NCBI GenBank assembly: GCA_028280615.1
Contig: JANQLK010000026.1
Location: 1 to 55,598 of the forward strand
Direction of reading: 5' to 3'
Origin: Woeseiaceae bacterium
GTDB lineage: Bacteria; Pseudomonadota; Gammaproteobacteria; Steroidobacterales; Woeseiaceae
DNA: 55,598 bases
Position 1 is the first letter of the stretch; the number at the start of each line of letters is the position of its first letter. Shown here piece by piece: positions 1 through 8,541 of this stretch. The translations under genes and the position numbers were made by a program. The notes under the pieces were generated by a model. It saw only the letters and a list, made by a program, of their open reading frames with translations. It was not told the DNA's origin and did not search any database.

Positions 1-3000
1 CGAGCCTGCGCCCAGGTTGGCCTGCTTGATCGCCGTCGTGCCGCCAGCTCCGACCACCGTATTGGCGCTCAGCGCCGCCGAGAACGAACCGCCGTCCGTC
101 GGCGTGTCATTCGAGATCGACTGCGCGCCCGAGTTGACGAACGTTTGCCAGTCGGTGAAGTCGCCGAGTTCAAAGTCGCCGTTGCTGGTCAGCTCACCGC
201 CGCCGCCTCCGCCGCCGCCAGGACAGCTCGCAACCTGCTCGATCTCATCGAAGTAGAACGTCCAGTCTGGCGCATTGTTGGCTGCATCACCGTTCGTGCC
301 ATTCTCAAAGATGAACGTCAGCGCGCTGCTGCCGCCCGGCGGCGTGTCGCCCGTGAAGTCGTAGCACAGCTCGACCCATTCGCTCTCGCCCGGATGGTTC
401 ACCGTGCGCTCGCGGTCCTCGGCATCCGATACACCCTCGAACTTGAACAGCACCGGCACCACGCGGTTCGCCCACACCTTCATCGTGAACACTTCACCGT
501 CGCTGAAGTCCTCGGCCGCGCTCAGCGTCAGCGTGCTGCCGCCGAACGGCGCATCATCGAACTTCTGCATCCGGGTAACCTGCGCGGTCATGTTGATGCC
601 GGACATGTCCGGATTGGCTATTACGCTCGTGGCGCCGCCGCCGAAATCAACGTAAGAGTAGGTGCCCGGATCGGCCTCGAAGTCGATCGGGAACGCATCA
701 GCCGGTGCCGCCGGACAGCTCGCGACCTGCTGGACATCGTCGTAGTAGAAGGTCCAGTCGTCCGGGTTGTTCGCAAAGTCGCCGTTGACCAGCAGGTCGA
801 AGATCAGCGTCAGTCCGGTCGTCGCACCCGGCAGGTCGCCCGTGAAGTCGAAGCACAGCTCGACCCACTCGCTGCCGCCCGGGTGGTTCACCGAGCGTTC
901 CTTCGCCGGCGGTCCCTCGAGCTTGAAGAGCACGGGAACCTCGCGGTTCGCCCACACCTTCATTGTGAACGCCTCGCCGTTGCCGAAGTCGATCGCCGGA
1001 TCCAGCGTCAGTGTCGTGCCAGCTGCCGGATCGCCTGCGTTCTTCTGCATGCGAACGACCTGGGCACTTGTGTTGATGCCCGACATGTCCGGGTTGGCGA
1101 TGATCGCCGATACACCACCGTTGAAGTCACCGAACGTGTAGTCGCCCATCATGCCTTCGAAGTCGATGCCGGCACTGATGTCGGTGCTGCTGCCGCCACC
1201 ACCGCCGGTGGCGGTGCCATTGAAGCCGATGTCGGTCAGCAGCACGCCGAAGGGGCTGCCGCCATCCGCGGTCTGCGGTGCCTGCTGCTCGAAGATGACC
1301 CCAACTGCCGTCTCGACACCGACGCAGTCGGTCATCGGGATGACCACTTCGAACCAGCCGTTGCCGAGCCCGGTCGAGAGACTCGTATCGGCGAGGTCGA
1401 TGATGCCGCAGGAGCCGCCCTGCTCCAGCTTGATCTCGATCGAGTTGTCGGGGAGATCGTCCGATTTGATCTTGAACGCGAACGAGTCGTAGCCCACGGC
1501 GAATCCGGCAGGCTGGTCGACGAATCCGAGCTGCAGGATGTGATCGAGGCCGTAACCACTGCCGCTCAGGGCTTCGAATGCCGGGTTAAAGTCCGGGTCG
1601 AGCGCGAACTCACCGTCAAACATCGAGGTCGTACCGAACGGCGTTATCGTCATGATGAGGTCCACCATCTCGTTCGGATCGGTCGCGTAGATCACGTCAT
1701 CGGGCGGCGGCGTGATGTTGACCGGCGGCTCAGGATCCCCCGCGAAGAAGACGTTGTCGACGAATACCGTACCGTTGCCGTCGAAGCGGATCTGCTTGAT
1801 GTCGGTGAGATCGACATCGTGGAAGTCATTGAGCGGCAGATTGGCGCTGACCCAGGTATTCGGCGTAACGGGGACTGACTGGCTCGTCGCCGCGCCATTC
1901 GCCGGCGCCACGGCCGGACTCGTGTCGAGCAGCGACACGTTGAACTCGGTGGAGTCGGCCGTCCACACGTCGATGCTCAGGTAGCCCTTGTCGGACACGT
2001 CCTGCGGATTTGCCGAGAAGTCGATGAACTGAAAGTCGAGATCGGAAAGCTTGATGACCGGGTTGCCACCCAGGTCGAGCAGCGAAAACGCGGTCATCTG
2101 ATCCCGATCCGGGTTCAGGTCGACGCCTGCGACGGCGTCGTAGGAATCGCCGAAGATCGACGTTACCCCGGCGGGGTCTTCGCCCGGCGCCATGGGCGGA
2201 GCCGTCGGCTGCGGCTCAGGACCGCCGTCTTCGCCCTCGCCGGAGTAGACCCGCACCCAGTCGACTTCCATCGTTGCCGGGAACGGTGTGGCCCCGTCAA
2301 CGGGACCCGGGAAATTGCCGCCGATGGCGAGGTTTAAGAGAATCTTGAACGGCTGATCGAAAGGTGCCGGAAAGTCCGCGCCTTCCGCGGCCGAAAACCA
2401 CGAGTTCTGGGTCGCGTACAGCACGTTGTTCGCGTACCAGCGGATTTCTTCCTCGTCCCATTCGACCGCGAAGACGTTGAATTCCTCGGTCAGGCTCGTG
2501 GCAAGCGTGTACTCCTCGGTTGTGAACTGGTTGGCGGGGAACTCGCCGCCGAAGTGGATCGTGCCAAAGATCGTGTTGCCGCCGCCGAAACCGGCCGGGC
2601 CGGGATTACCGCCCAGGTTCACGGCTTCCATGATGTCGATCTCACCGCTCGCCGAGAAGCCGCCGTACACGCCATCGGCCGGCGCCGAACCGGGCTCGTC
2701 GTCCTGCGGCAGCATCCAGAAGGCCGGCCAGACGCCCGCCCCGCCGGGGAGCTTCATGCGAGCTTCGATGCGACCGTAGCGGAACGCGAGGCGGTCCTGG
2801 GTCGTGATGCGGGCCGACGTGAAACCGAAGTCGCCCACGGTCTCGCGCCGCGCCTCGATGACTAGCAGGCCGTTTTCGAGGCGTGCGTTGTCCGGGAGAT
2901 AGTATTGAAGTTCGTTGTTGCCCCAGCCGGGAATGCCGTACTGGCTGCCGTCGCCTTCTTCGAAAAACCAGACTTCGGGATCGAGCTGCGCGGCGTCGAA

Positions 3001-3246
3001 TTCGTCGCTCCAGACCAGCGTCAGGCTGTCGCCGTCGGCCACGGGGACCGTATCGGGTTCCCGCAGGGTCGGGGTGTCGATATTGACGTTGGTCGTCGTG
3101 TCCGTGTCTGCCTCAGGGATAGTGGGCGGATCGAGCGGATCGACCTCTGAGAACACAGGATCTCGACCGTTGTCGACACAGCCTGCGGCGGTCAAAAGCG
3201 CCAGGATAAGCAGCGCGCAGCGCGCATCACTCCGAAATCGAAGCAT
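1..3246 (-). CDS. Multimodular GH16 beta-glucanase (laminarinase-like) lipoprotein, 3' end outside window
   Basis: A secreted endo-beta-1,3(4)-glucanase is predicted. The reading frame is open from ATG 3246 to base 1 (1082 codons) and continues beyond the window. Residues 1-23 form a lipoprotein signal ending in the lipobox TAAGC. After an acidic Thr/Pro linker, a GH16 catalytic domain spans about residues 72-334; its signature EIDIME is at 202-207, giving nucleophile E202, D204 and acid/base E207. Then follow a beta-sandwich-like module (about 360-502, ending FVDNVFFAG), a second one (about 511-680), two tandem copies of a 150-residue module (694-845 and 854-1004), an eight-glycine linker and the start of another module (NGDFELGDFTDW). 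The extra modules look like carbohydrate-binding or spacer domains; that role is inferred. A palindromic operator lies about 70 bases upstream of the start. No + strand frame here is credible. Confidence 0.93.
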   Translation of the reverse strand, partial: MLRFRSDARCALLILALLTAAGCVDNGRDPVFSEVDPLDPPTIPEADTDTTTNVNIDTPTLREPDTVPVADGDSLTLVWSDEFDAAQLDPEVWFFEEGDGSQYGIPGWGNNELQYYLPDNARLENGLLVIEARRETVGDFGFTSARITTQDRLAFRYGRIEARMKLPGGAGVWPAFWMLPQDDEPGSAPADGVYGGFSASGEIDIMEAVNLGGNPGPAGFGGGNTIFGTIHFGGEFPANQFTTEEYTLATSLTEEFNVFAVEWDEEEIRWYANNVLYATQNSWFSAAEGADFPAPFDQPFKILLNLAIGGNFPGPVDGATPFPATMEVDWVRVYSGEGEDGGPEPQPTAPPMAPGEDPAGVTSIFGDSYDAVAGVDLNPDRDQMTAFSLLDLGGNPVIKLSDLDFQFIDFSANPQDVSDKGYLSIDVWTADSTEFNVSLLDTSPAVAPANGAATSQSVPVTPNTWVSANLPLNDFHDVDLTDIKQIRFDGNGTVFVDNVFFAGDPEPPVNITPPPDDVIYATDPNEMVDLIMTITPFGTTSMFDGEFALDPDFNPAFEALSGSGYGLDHILQLGFVDQPAGFAVGYDSFAFKIKSDDLPDNSIEIKLEQGGSCGIIDLADTSLSTGLGNGWFEVVIPMTDCVGVETAVGVIFEQQAPQTADGGSPFGVLLTDIGFNGTATGGGGGSSTDISAGIDFEGMMGDYTFGDFNGGVSAIIANPDMSGINTSAQVVRMQKNAGDPAAGTTLTLDPAIDFGNGEAFTMKVWANREVPVLFKLEGPPAKERSVNHPGGSEWVELCFDFTGDLPGATTGLTLIFDLLVNGDFANNPDDWTFYYDDVQQVASCPAAPADAFPIDFEADPGTYSYVDFGGGATSVIANPDMSGINMTAQVTRMQKFDDAPFGGSTLTLSAAEDFSDGEVFTMKVWANRVVPVLFKFEGVSDAEDRERTVNHPGESEWVELCYDFTGDTPPGGSSALTFIFENGTNGDAANNAPDWTFYFDEIEQVASCPGGGGGGGGELTSNGDFELGDFTDWQTFVNSGAQSISNDTPTDGGSFSAALSANTVVGAGGTTAIKQANLGAGS
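220..687 (-). repeat. Second copy of tandem protein module in the GH16 lipoprotein
   Basis: Residues 854-1004 of the GH16 protein. The copy starts IDFEADPG and ends QVASCP. It shares with its neighbour ANPDMSGIN, FTMKVWANR, VPVLFK, SEWVELC and DWTFY. The period between copies is exactly 160 codons (480 bases). Confidence 0.85.
712..1167 (-). repeat. First copy of tandem protein module in the GH16 lipoprotein
   Basis: Residues 694-845 of the GH16 protein, starting IDFEGMMG and ending QVASCP. By eye well over half the positions match the following copy, including two conserved cysteines (VELC and ASCP) that could form a disulfide. It is probably a beta-sandwich carbohydrate-binding or spacer module. 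Confidence 0.85.
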
Positions 3247-3317
3247 TAGAAACCCCCATCGGCATCAAGATTCAACAGGCTGTTGTCCGCCTGTTCCTGT
3301 CTAGAGTTAGCACGCGA

Positions 3318-3331
3318 TGACAGCGTTGTCA
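3318..3331. promoter_or_regulatory. Palindromic LacI-type operator upstream of GH16
   Basis: TGACAGCGTTGTCA has one mismatch from a perfect dyad with a central CG, the form typical of LacI-family operators. It lies 72 bases upstream of the GH16 start. A perfect version of the same site sits at 6976-6989 between the GH3 and transporter genes, so both are likely bound by one sugar-responsive repressor. No such regulator is encoded in the window. Confidence 0.65.
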
Positions 3332-3364
3332 ATTTTGCGCGATCGAGCGCCCCCGGGGCGAGGG

Positions 3365-3401
3365 CCGGTGACAAGTCCCTGCCTTGTCACTGGTTTTTTT
3401 T
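3365..3401 (+). terminator. Strong intrinsic terminator on the + strand with no + strand gene before it
   Basis: CCGGTGACAAG and CTTGTCACTGG form an 11-bp stem (one G-U pair) with a 7-base loop, followed directly by eight T residues. It is a textbook Rho-independent terminator for + strand transcription. Both flanking genes are on the minus strand, and in that direction the hairpin has no following T tract. Confidence 0.6.
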
Positions 3402-3517
3402 GGGGCTTCGGCCTTCCGGGACGGCCCCTCCACCTGTGGTCGCCAGGGTCCAGAAACGATTCAGCTGCACCGACAGGCGAATCGCGGCGAGACCCTGGCC
3501 GTCCGACCGGACGCGGG

Positions 3518-4594
3518 CTAGGGCCGCATGACCTGCTTCGGCGTCCGATCGGCGAAGAACAGCCCCCAGTGCTTCTCTGCACCGTCAGGATTGTTTGGAT
3601 TGCCCTTCCAGGGCTCGTCGAAGGCCTCGAAGAAAAACACGGTCACGTTGGCGCCAGCTGCCCACCCGTCGAGCTCCCGGTAGTAGCGTTCCTGCTCCGC
3701 CTCGCCCGCCCGGTCCGCGAACTCGGTTGCCGTTGTCGCCCAGCCGGCCTCGAGTATGGCCATGGGCGTATCCGGCAGCGCGGCCTGGACCCGCTCGAGG
3801 TTTTCGATCGTGTAGGACAGGCCCTCGTCGATGGTTTTCTGTTCCCAGGCCGGGTAAGTGTGAACGCCCAGGAAGTCGACGACGTCCGCGAGCGGCTCGC
3901 CGGCGGCGATCCACCACTCGTAGTTATCGGCCACGGTAACGGGCTGCTCGATCGCGGCCTTGACGTCCTGAACGTACTTGATGACGTTGTCGAGCGAGAC
4001 CATGTGGTCATTCCATTCGACGAGCGCCTCGTTGCCGACGTTCACGGCGACGACGATGTCCCGGTACTCGTTCGCCAGCTCGATGCCGCGCGCGATCTCA
4101 TCCAGGTTGTCGAGCGTATTCTGTGCGAGCTTGTCCTGAGGGATAGGCTCGTCTAGCCAGGGGCAGCCTTCATGATTGCTGATCTCGGCATCCAGCCACA
4201 TCCCGAGCAGGACCTTCATCGGCAGCCCGTTCTCGCGAATGAGCCTGAGCGTCGTCTCAGAATTCTCCTTCGCGTCGTACAGCCGGATTAGATTGAAACC
4301 GCTGTCGATCAGGATCTCGAGGTCCTCGAGTATCTCGGCGTCGCTCGGATTGACGGCGCCATCGCCGCGGTCTGGGTGCTGGCCTTCGCGAAAACCGGAA
4401 TACGCGACGGCCATGACCTCGCCGGCGACCAGCGCATCCGGCGCCTGGAACGCCGCCGATTCGGCGGCGTTGACTGATCCGGTTTCGGATGTCGCCGGCT
4501 CGGGACCACAGGCGCTCACGGCCAATGCCCACAGGAGGACCAGCGATCCTGTCACGGGACGCCGGGCCAGTCGATTCATGAATGCTTGCTGCAC
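3518..4594 (-). CDS. GH17 beta-1,3-glucanase lipoprotein
   Basis: A glycoside hydrolase family 17 enzyme of 358 residues, predicted to cleave beta-1,3-glucan such as laminarin at the cell surface or in the periplasm. The signal peptide ends in the lipobox VSAC. The TIM-barrel start is seen in MAVAYSGFREG and NLIRLYDA. The acid/base glutamate lies in VNVGNEAL and the nucleophile in AILEAGWA. The start chosen is GTG 4594, because AGGGGA lies 7 bases before it; the in-frame ATG at 4579 is too far from that ribosome binding site. The gene lies 77 bases downstream of GH3 and is probably cotranscribed with it, with GH16 following on the same strand. Confidence 0.9.
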   Translation of the reverse strand: MQQAFMNRLARRPVTGSLVLLWALAVSACGPEPATSETGSVNAAESAAFQAPDALVAGEVMAVAYSGFREGQHPDRGDGAVNPSDAEILEDLEILIDSGFNLIRLYDAKENSETTLRLIRENGLPMKVLLGMWLDAEISNHEGCPWLDEPIPQDKLAQNTLDNLDEIARGIELANEYRDIVVAVNVGNEALVEWNDHMVSLDNVIKYVQDVKAAIEQPVTVADNYEWWIAAGEPLADVVDFLGVHTYPAWEQKTIDEGLSYTIENLERVQAALPDTPMAILEAGWATTATEFADRAGEAEQERYYRELDGWAAGANVTVFFFEAFDEPWKGNPNNPDGAEKHWGLFFADRTPKQVMRP

Positions 4595-4671
4595 GATTGT
4601 CTCCCCTGTCTTTCGTCTTCGTTTTCAAACGGCCGAACGGCTTGCACGGCTTCCCGGATTGTTCGATGGGC

Positions 4672-6888
4672 TCAGGCGAGCAGCCGGAAAGCCGTCATGA
4701 GTTCAGTCGCCGAGCTGCCGCCGATATAGGCGTGAAACTCCCCGGGCTCTGCCGCCAGCCGGTTGTCGCGTCCGTAGAACGCGAGATCGTCGCTACCGAT
4801 CTCGAACTCGACCCGACGGCGTTCCCCGGGCTCGAGCTCGACGCGCTTGAAGCCCTTGAGCTCTCGTACCGGGCGCGTGACGCTTCCGTACAGGTCGCGG
4901 ACATAGAGTTGCGCCACCTCGGCGGCCTTTCGATCGCTCGCGTTGATGAGGTCAGCGGAGATCGTCAGCGTCTCGCCGATGTGCATCTCGTCTCGGCAGA
5001 GGCCGATGTTCTCGTAAATGAACAGCGCGTAGGACAAGCCGTGCCCGAACGGAAACAGCGGCTCGTAGCCGGCATCGAGATGATAGGCCGTCATGCCCGT
5101 GGAAAGCTGGTCGGCATTCGGGTCGATGTCGTCCAGCAGCACCACGGTGTCGGGCGTCGGCGGCTTGCCCGTGTTCTTCTGACAATAGTAGATCGGAATC
5201 TGCCCCACCATGCGCGGCAGCGATGCGGGCAGCTTGCCCGACGGCGACGCGACGCCGAACAGCAGGTCGGCGATCGCCGGTCCGCCCATCGTCCCGGGAT
5301 GACCGAGGAACAGGATGGCATCGACCTGATCGACGACGTTGCTCAGGGTCAGCGGACGCCCGGTCATGATCACGGCGATTGTCGGTTTTCCCGCCTCGCG
5401 GACCCTTCGAACGAGCTCGACCTGGGCGCCCGGCAAATCGATGTCGGCGCGCGAGTGCGCCTCGCCCGAGAGGATCGCCTCCTCGCCGAGGAACAGGATG
5501 ACCGCATCGGAACTGCGGGCCGCCGCGACCGCTTCATCGAAGCCCGCCACATCGCGGCTGCGGGACGTCGGCAGCGCGCGAACGTACTCCGTAGCGACCG
5601 AACCCGGCAGCTGTGAGCGGATGGCCGCGAGCGGCGTAATACTCATCGAGGGATCGCCGTCGAATACCCAGGTGCCCAACTGGTCGCGCGGCGCATCGGC
5701 CAGGGGACCGATCAGCGCCAGCGACTCGAGCGAGGATGCGTCGAGCGGCAGCGCACGGTGCTCGTTTTTGAGCAGCACCGCGCTCTCGACGGCTGCCTCC
5801 CGGGCCGTCGAAAGCGCATCGGCGTTGCCGGGCGGCGGCAAGGCTTCGGGGTCGGTGTAGGGGTTCTCGAATAACCCCAAGCGGAACTTTATCCTCAGGA
5901 TGTTCCCGGCCGCCGCGTCGATGAGCGCAGGGTTGACCCTGCCCTGCTCGACGAGGCCTTCGAGGAAGCGCGCGTAGGCATCGCCGTGCATCTCCATGTC
6001 GACGCCGGCCGTAGCGGCCTCGAATGCCGCGGCCTCGTCGTTCTCGGTCAGGCCGTGCACGCAGAGCTGGCGTATCGAATCCCAGTCGCTGACGACGAGC
6101 CCGTCGAAATTCCACTCGTCGCGCAGCACCTCGCGGAGCAGGAACTCGTTCGCCGTCGCCGGAACGCCGTCGATATCGCTGAACGATGTCATGAGCGTCG
6201 ATACGCCGCCGTCGACCGCCGCCTTGAACGGCCGCAGGTAGACGTTGCGCATCTCGTTCTCGGGTATGTTGGTCGTCGCGTAGTCGCGGCCGCTCTCGGC
6301 CGCGCCATAGCCCGCGAAGTGCTTGGCGCACGCCGCGATCGACTCGGGCGACGCCATATCGTCGCCCTGCAGGCCCTCGACCATGGCCCGGCCGAGTTCG
6401 GACGCCAGGTACGGATCCTCGCCGAAACTCTCCGCGATGCGCCCCCAGCGTGGATCGCGGGCGACGTCGATCATCGGCGCGAACGTCCAGTTGACGCCCG
6501 AGCGTGCTGCCTCGCGCGCCGCGACCCGCGCGCCGGCCCTGACGATGTCATGATTCCAGCTCATCGCCTGGCCGAACGGGATTGGCATGACCGTCTGGAA
6601 GCCGTGGATGACATCCCGCCCGACGAGCAGCGGAATTCCGACGCGGCTCTCTTCCACCGCCAGCCGCTGCAGCCGGTTGACGACACGTACATCGACCTCG
6701 TTCAGCACCGAGCCGACGCGTCCCGCGCGTATTGCGTCGGCCTGATAGTCGTGGATGTAGCTGTCGCCGATGTTGATCTGCGACATCTGCCCGATCTTTT
6801 CGGCAAGCGTCATCTCCGCAAGAAGCGACGCCACGCGGTCATCGACCTCGACCGTGAGCGATGCAGGATCCCTGCTCGTCTGACTCAT
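4672..6888 (-). CDS. GH3 beta-glucosidase (BglX-like), probably cytoplasmic
   Basis: A family 3 beta-glucosidase of 738 residues that would release glucose from beta-gluco-oligosaccharides. Seen in order are the N-terminal barrel (KIGQMSQ, PLLVGRDVIHG, DPRWGR, CAKHFAGYG), the nucleophile aspartate in VVSDWDSI, the second alpha/beta domain (LALIGPLAD, ILFLGHPG) and a C-terminal fibronectin-III-like domain (PLFPFGHGLSYA onward). ATG 6888 is chosen because GAGGAG precedes it; the frame is open to 6990, but that start would lie in the operator. No signal peptide is visible, unlike periplasmic E. coli BglX, which suggests action on imported oligosaccharides. It is transcribed divergently from the sugar transporter. 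Confidence 0.92.
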   Translation of the reverse strand: MSQTSRDPASLTVEVDDRVASLLAEMTLAEKIGQMSQINIGDSYIHDYQADAIRAGRVGSVLNEVDVRVVNRLQRLAVEESRVGIPLLVGRDVIHGFQTVMPIPFGQAMSWNHDIVRAGARVAAREAARSGVNWTFAPMIDVARDPRWGRIAESFGEDPYLASELGRAMVEGLQGDDMASPESIAACAKHFAGYGAAESGRDYATTNIPENEMRNVYLRPFKAAVDGGVSTLMTSFSDIDGVPATANEFLLREVLRDEWNFDGLVVSDWDSIRQLCVHGLTENDEAAAFEAATAGVDMEMHGDAYARFLEGLVEQGRVNPALIDAAAGNILRIKFRLGLFENPYTDPEALPPPGNADALSTAREAAVESAVLLKNEHRALPLDASSLESLALIGPLADAPRDQLGTWVFDGDPSMSITPLAAIRSQLPGSVATEYVRALPTSRSRDVAGFDEAVAAARSSDAVILFLGEEAILSGEAHSRADIDLPGAQVELVRRVREAGKPTIAVIMTGRPLTLSNVVDQVDAILFLGHPGTMGGPAIADLLFGVASPSGKLPASLPRMVGQIPIYYCQKNTGKPPTPDTVVLLDDIDPNADQLSTGMTAYHLDAGYEPLFPFGHGLSYALFIYENIGLCRDEMHIGETLTISADLINASDRKAAEVAQLYVRDLYGSVTRPVRELKGFKRVELEPGERRRVEFEIGSDDLAFYGRDNRLAAEPGEFHAYIGGSSATELMTAFRLLA

Positions 6889-6975
6889 ATTGGCGGTGCT
6901 CCTCGACGGTGCAATCGACAGCTCTCCTCTCTCGACCGTCGGCGGCCGGCCGGGAGGCTCAGCTTTAGCAATGTT

Positions 6976-6989
6976 TGACAGCGCTGTCA
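6976..6989. promoter_or_regulatory. Perfect palindromic LacI-type operator between GH3 and the transporter
   Basis: TGACAGCGCTGTCA is a perfect 14-base dyad with central CG. It lies between the divergent GH3 (start 6888) and MFS (start 7081) genes, so one bound repressor could control both. It matches the site upstream of GH16 at 13 of 14 bases. Confidence 0.7.
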
Positions 6990-6999
6990 ATCTGGCGGA

Positions 7000-7061
7000 T
7001 GATGATTCGCCGTTGGGGGATCAGGCAGAAGACATCAAGCTAAGGGTTGATGATTCGCCGT
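7000..7061. repeat. 14-base direct repeat in the transporter 5' region
   Basis: TGATGATTCGCCGT occurs at 7000-7013 and again at 7048-7061, a spacing of 48 bases. The second copy abuts the Shine-Dalgarno sequence of the transporter. It could be a second regulatory site or a small local duplication. Confidence 0.55.
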
Positions 7062-7080
7062 CGGAGGGAACAGAACAACA

Positions 7081-8523
7081 ATGAACGCTTCGACGCACAG
7101 CGTGACTGCGCCTGAAGACCGAATCCCGTTTCACCTGAAGCTGGTCTACGGTCTCGGCGCCTTCGTAAACAACACCCTTGCCGCCGCGATCGGCGGCATG
7201 ATCATCGTTCTGAATCTGGGCCTCGGATTGAGTCCCGCGCTGGTTGGCCTGCTCGGCGCCCTGCCACGTCTGACCGACGCGATCACCGACCCGCTCATGG
7301 GTTATATCACCGACAACACCCGATCGCGCTGGGGCCGGCGCCGACCTTACATTTTCGTCGGCGCGATCACGGTCGGTATCATTTTCGTACTGCTTTGGCA
7401 GCTGCCGCTCGGCAAGAGCGACTCGTACTACTTCTGGTACTTCCTGATCGGTTCGCTGATCTTCTATCTTGCCTATACGGTGTATGCGACGCCGTGGGTC
7501 GCGCTGGGCTATGAGCTCACGCCGGACTACCACGAACGCACGCGCCTCATGGGCGTACAGAACTTCATCGGCAACATTGCCTACATGATTTCGCCCTACT
7601 TCCTAGCGATCATGTACGCGGAGGCCTTCGAGAACGAGGTCGAGGGGGCCGCGGTGCTGGCGATGATCATCGGCGCCGGCGTCATGGTGCTCGGCGTCCT
7701 GCCCGCGATCTTCCTCAGAGAACGATTCAAGGATACGACGGACGACGACGGCGCGGCGGCCGAGGAGGCCGGCAGCGCTATCGCCCGCAATCTCAAGCTG
7801 TTCTTCCGCGGATTCGTGACGACGCTCAAGTTTGCGCCGTTCCTGAAGCTCTGCATCGCGACGTTTCTCGTGTTCAACGGTTTCATCCTGATCGCGTCCT
7901 TCCAGCCTTACGTGATCATCTACTACGTGTTCGGCGGAGACGCCGAGGCCGGGTCGGCTTTCGTCGGTCACTCCGGACTGTTGCAGGCCGTTACGGGCCT
8001 CGTGGTCATCGCCTTCGTCACCTGGCTCGCGACCCGCGTCGGCAAACGCCGCGCGTTCTTTTTCTCGACCGGCATCTCGATGGTCGGCTATGCGCTCAAG
8101 TGGTTCTGCTACACGCCCGACAACCCCTGGCTCGTACTGATTCCCGCGCCGCTGATGGCGTTCGGACTGGCCGGCCTGTTCACGCTCATGCCGTCGATGA
8201 TCTGCGACGTCGTGGACTGCGACGAGGTCGAAACCTACGAGCGCCGTGAAGGCATGTACGGCTCGATCTTCTGGTGGGTCGTCAAGCTCGGCCAATCGGT
8301 TGCAATTTTCGGCGGCGGCCTGCTGCTCGTCGCGACCGGCTTCGACGTCGAACTGGGCGGCAACCAGGCGCCCGAGTCGATCACGCTGATGCGTCTCTGC
8401 GACGCGTTCATACCGTGCATTGCATCGGGTATCGCTATCTGGGCGATCGCGAGCTACTCGATCACAGAAGAAAAGGCACACGATATCCGCATGCTGCTCG
8501 AGGAGCGGCGAGGAAAAGCCTGA
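7081..8523 (+). CDS. GPH/MelB-family sugar:cation symporter
   Basis: An inner-membrane transporter of 480 residues of the glycoside-pentoside-hexuronide:cation symporter family (major facilitator superfamily). About twelve hydrophobic segments are visible. The family signature between helices 2 and 3 is clear: DAITDPLMGYITDNTRSRWG followed by RRRPYI. A GGAGGG ribosome binding site precedes the ATG. Its place opposite the GH3 gene, with a shared operator, implies uptake of glucose or beta-1,3-gluco-oligosaccharides made by GH16 and GH17. Substrate specificity cannot be read from the sequence. It converges on ssb with an 18-base gap. Confidence 0.9.
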   Translation: MNASTHSVTAPEDRIPFHLKLVYGLGAFVNNTLAAAIGGMIIVLNLGLGLSPALVGLLGALPRLTDAITDPLMGYITDNTRSRWGRRRPYIFVGAITVGIIFVLLWQLPLGKSDSYYFWYFLIGSLIFYLAYTVYATPWVALGYELTPDYHERTRLMGVQNFIGNIAYMISPYFLAIMYAEAFENEVEGAAVLAMIIGAGVMVLGVLPAIFLRERFKDTTDDDGAAAEEAGSAIARNLKLFFRGFVTTLKFAPFLKLCIATFLVFNGFILIASFQPYVIIYYVFGGDAEAGSAFVGHSGLLQAVTGLVVIAFVTWLATRVGKRRAFFFSTGISMVGYALKWFCYTPDNPWLVLIPAPLMAFGLAGLFTLMPSMICDVVDCDEVETYERREGMYGSIFWWVVKLGQSVAIFGGGLLLVATGFDVELGGNQAPESITLMRLCDAFIPCIASGIAIWAIASYSITEEKAHDIRMLLEERRGKA

Positions 8524-8541
8524 GCTGACTACCCGGTTTTT

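Noticed and set aside
145..1878. Long + strand open frame (577 codons) over the GH16 gene
   Set aside because: It is the mirror of a GC-rich coding strand: Arg/Val/Ala/Asp-rich, without domain similarity, while the minus strand encodes a recognisable GH16 protein.
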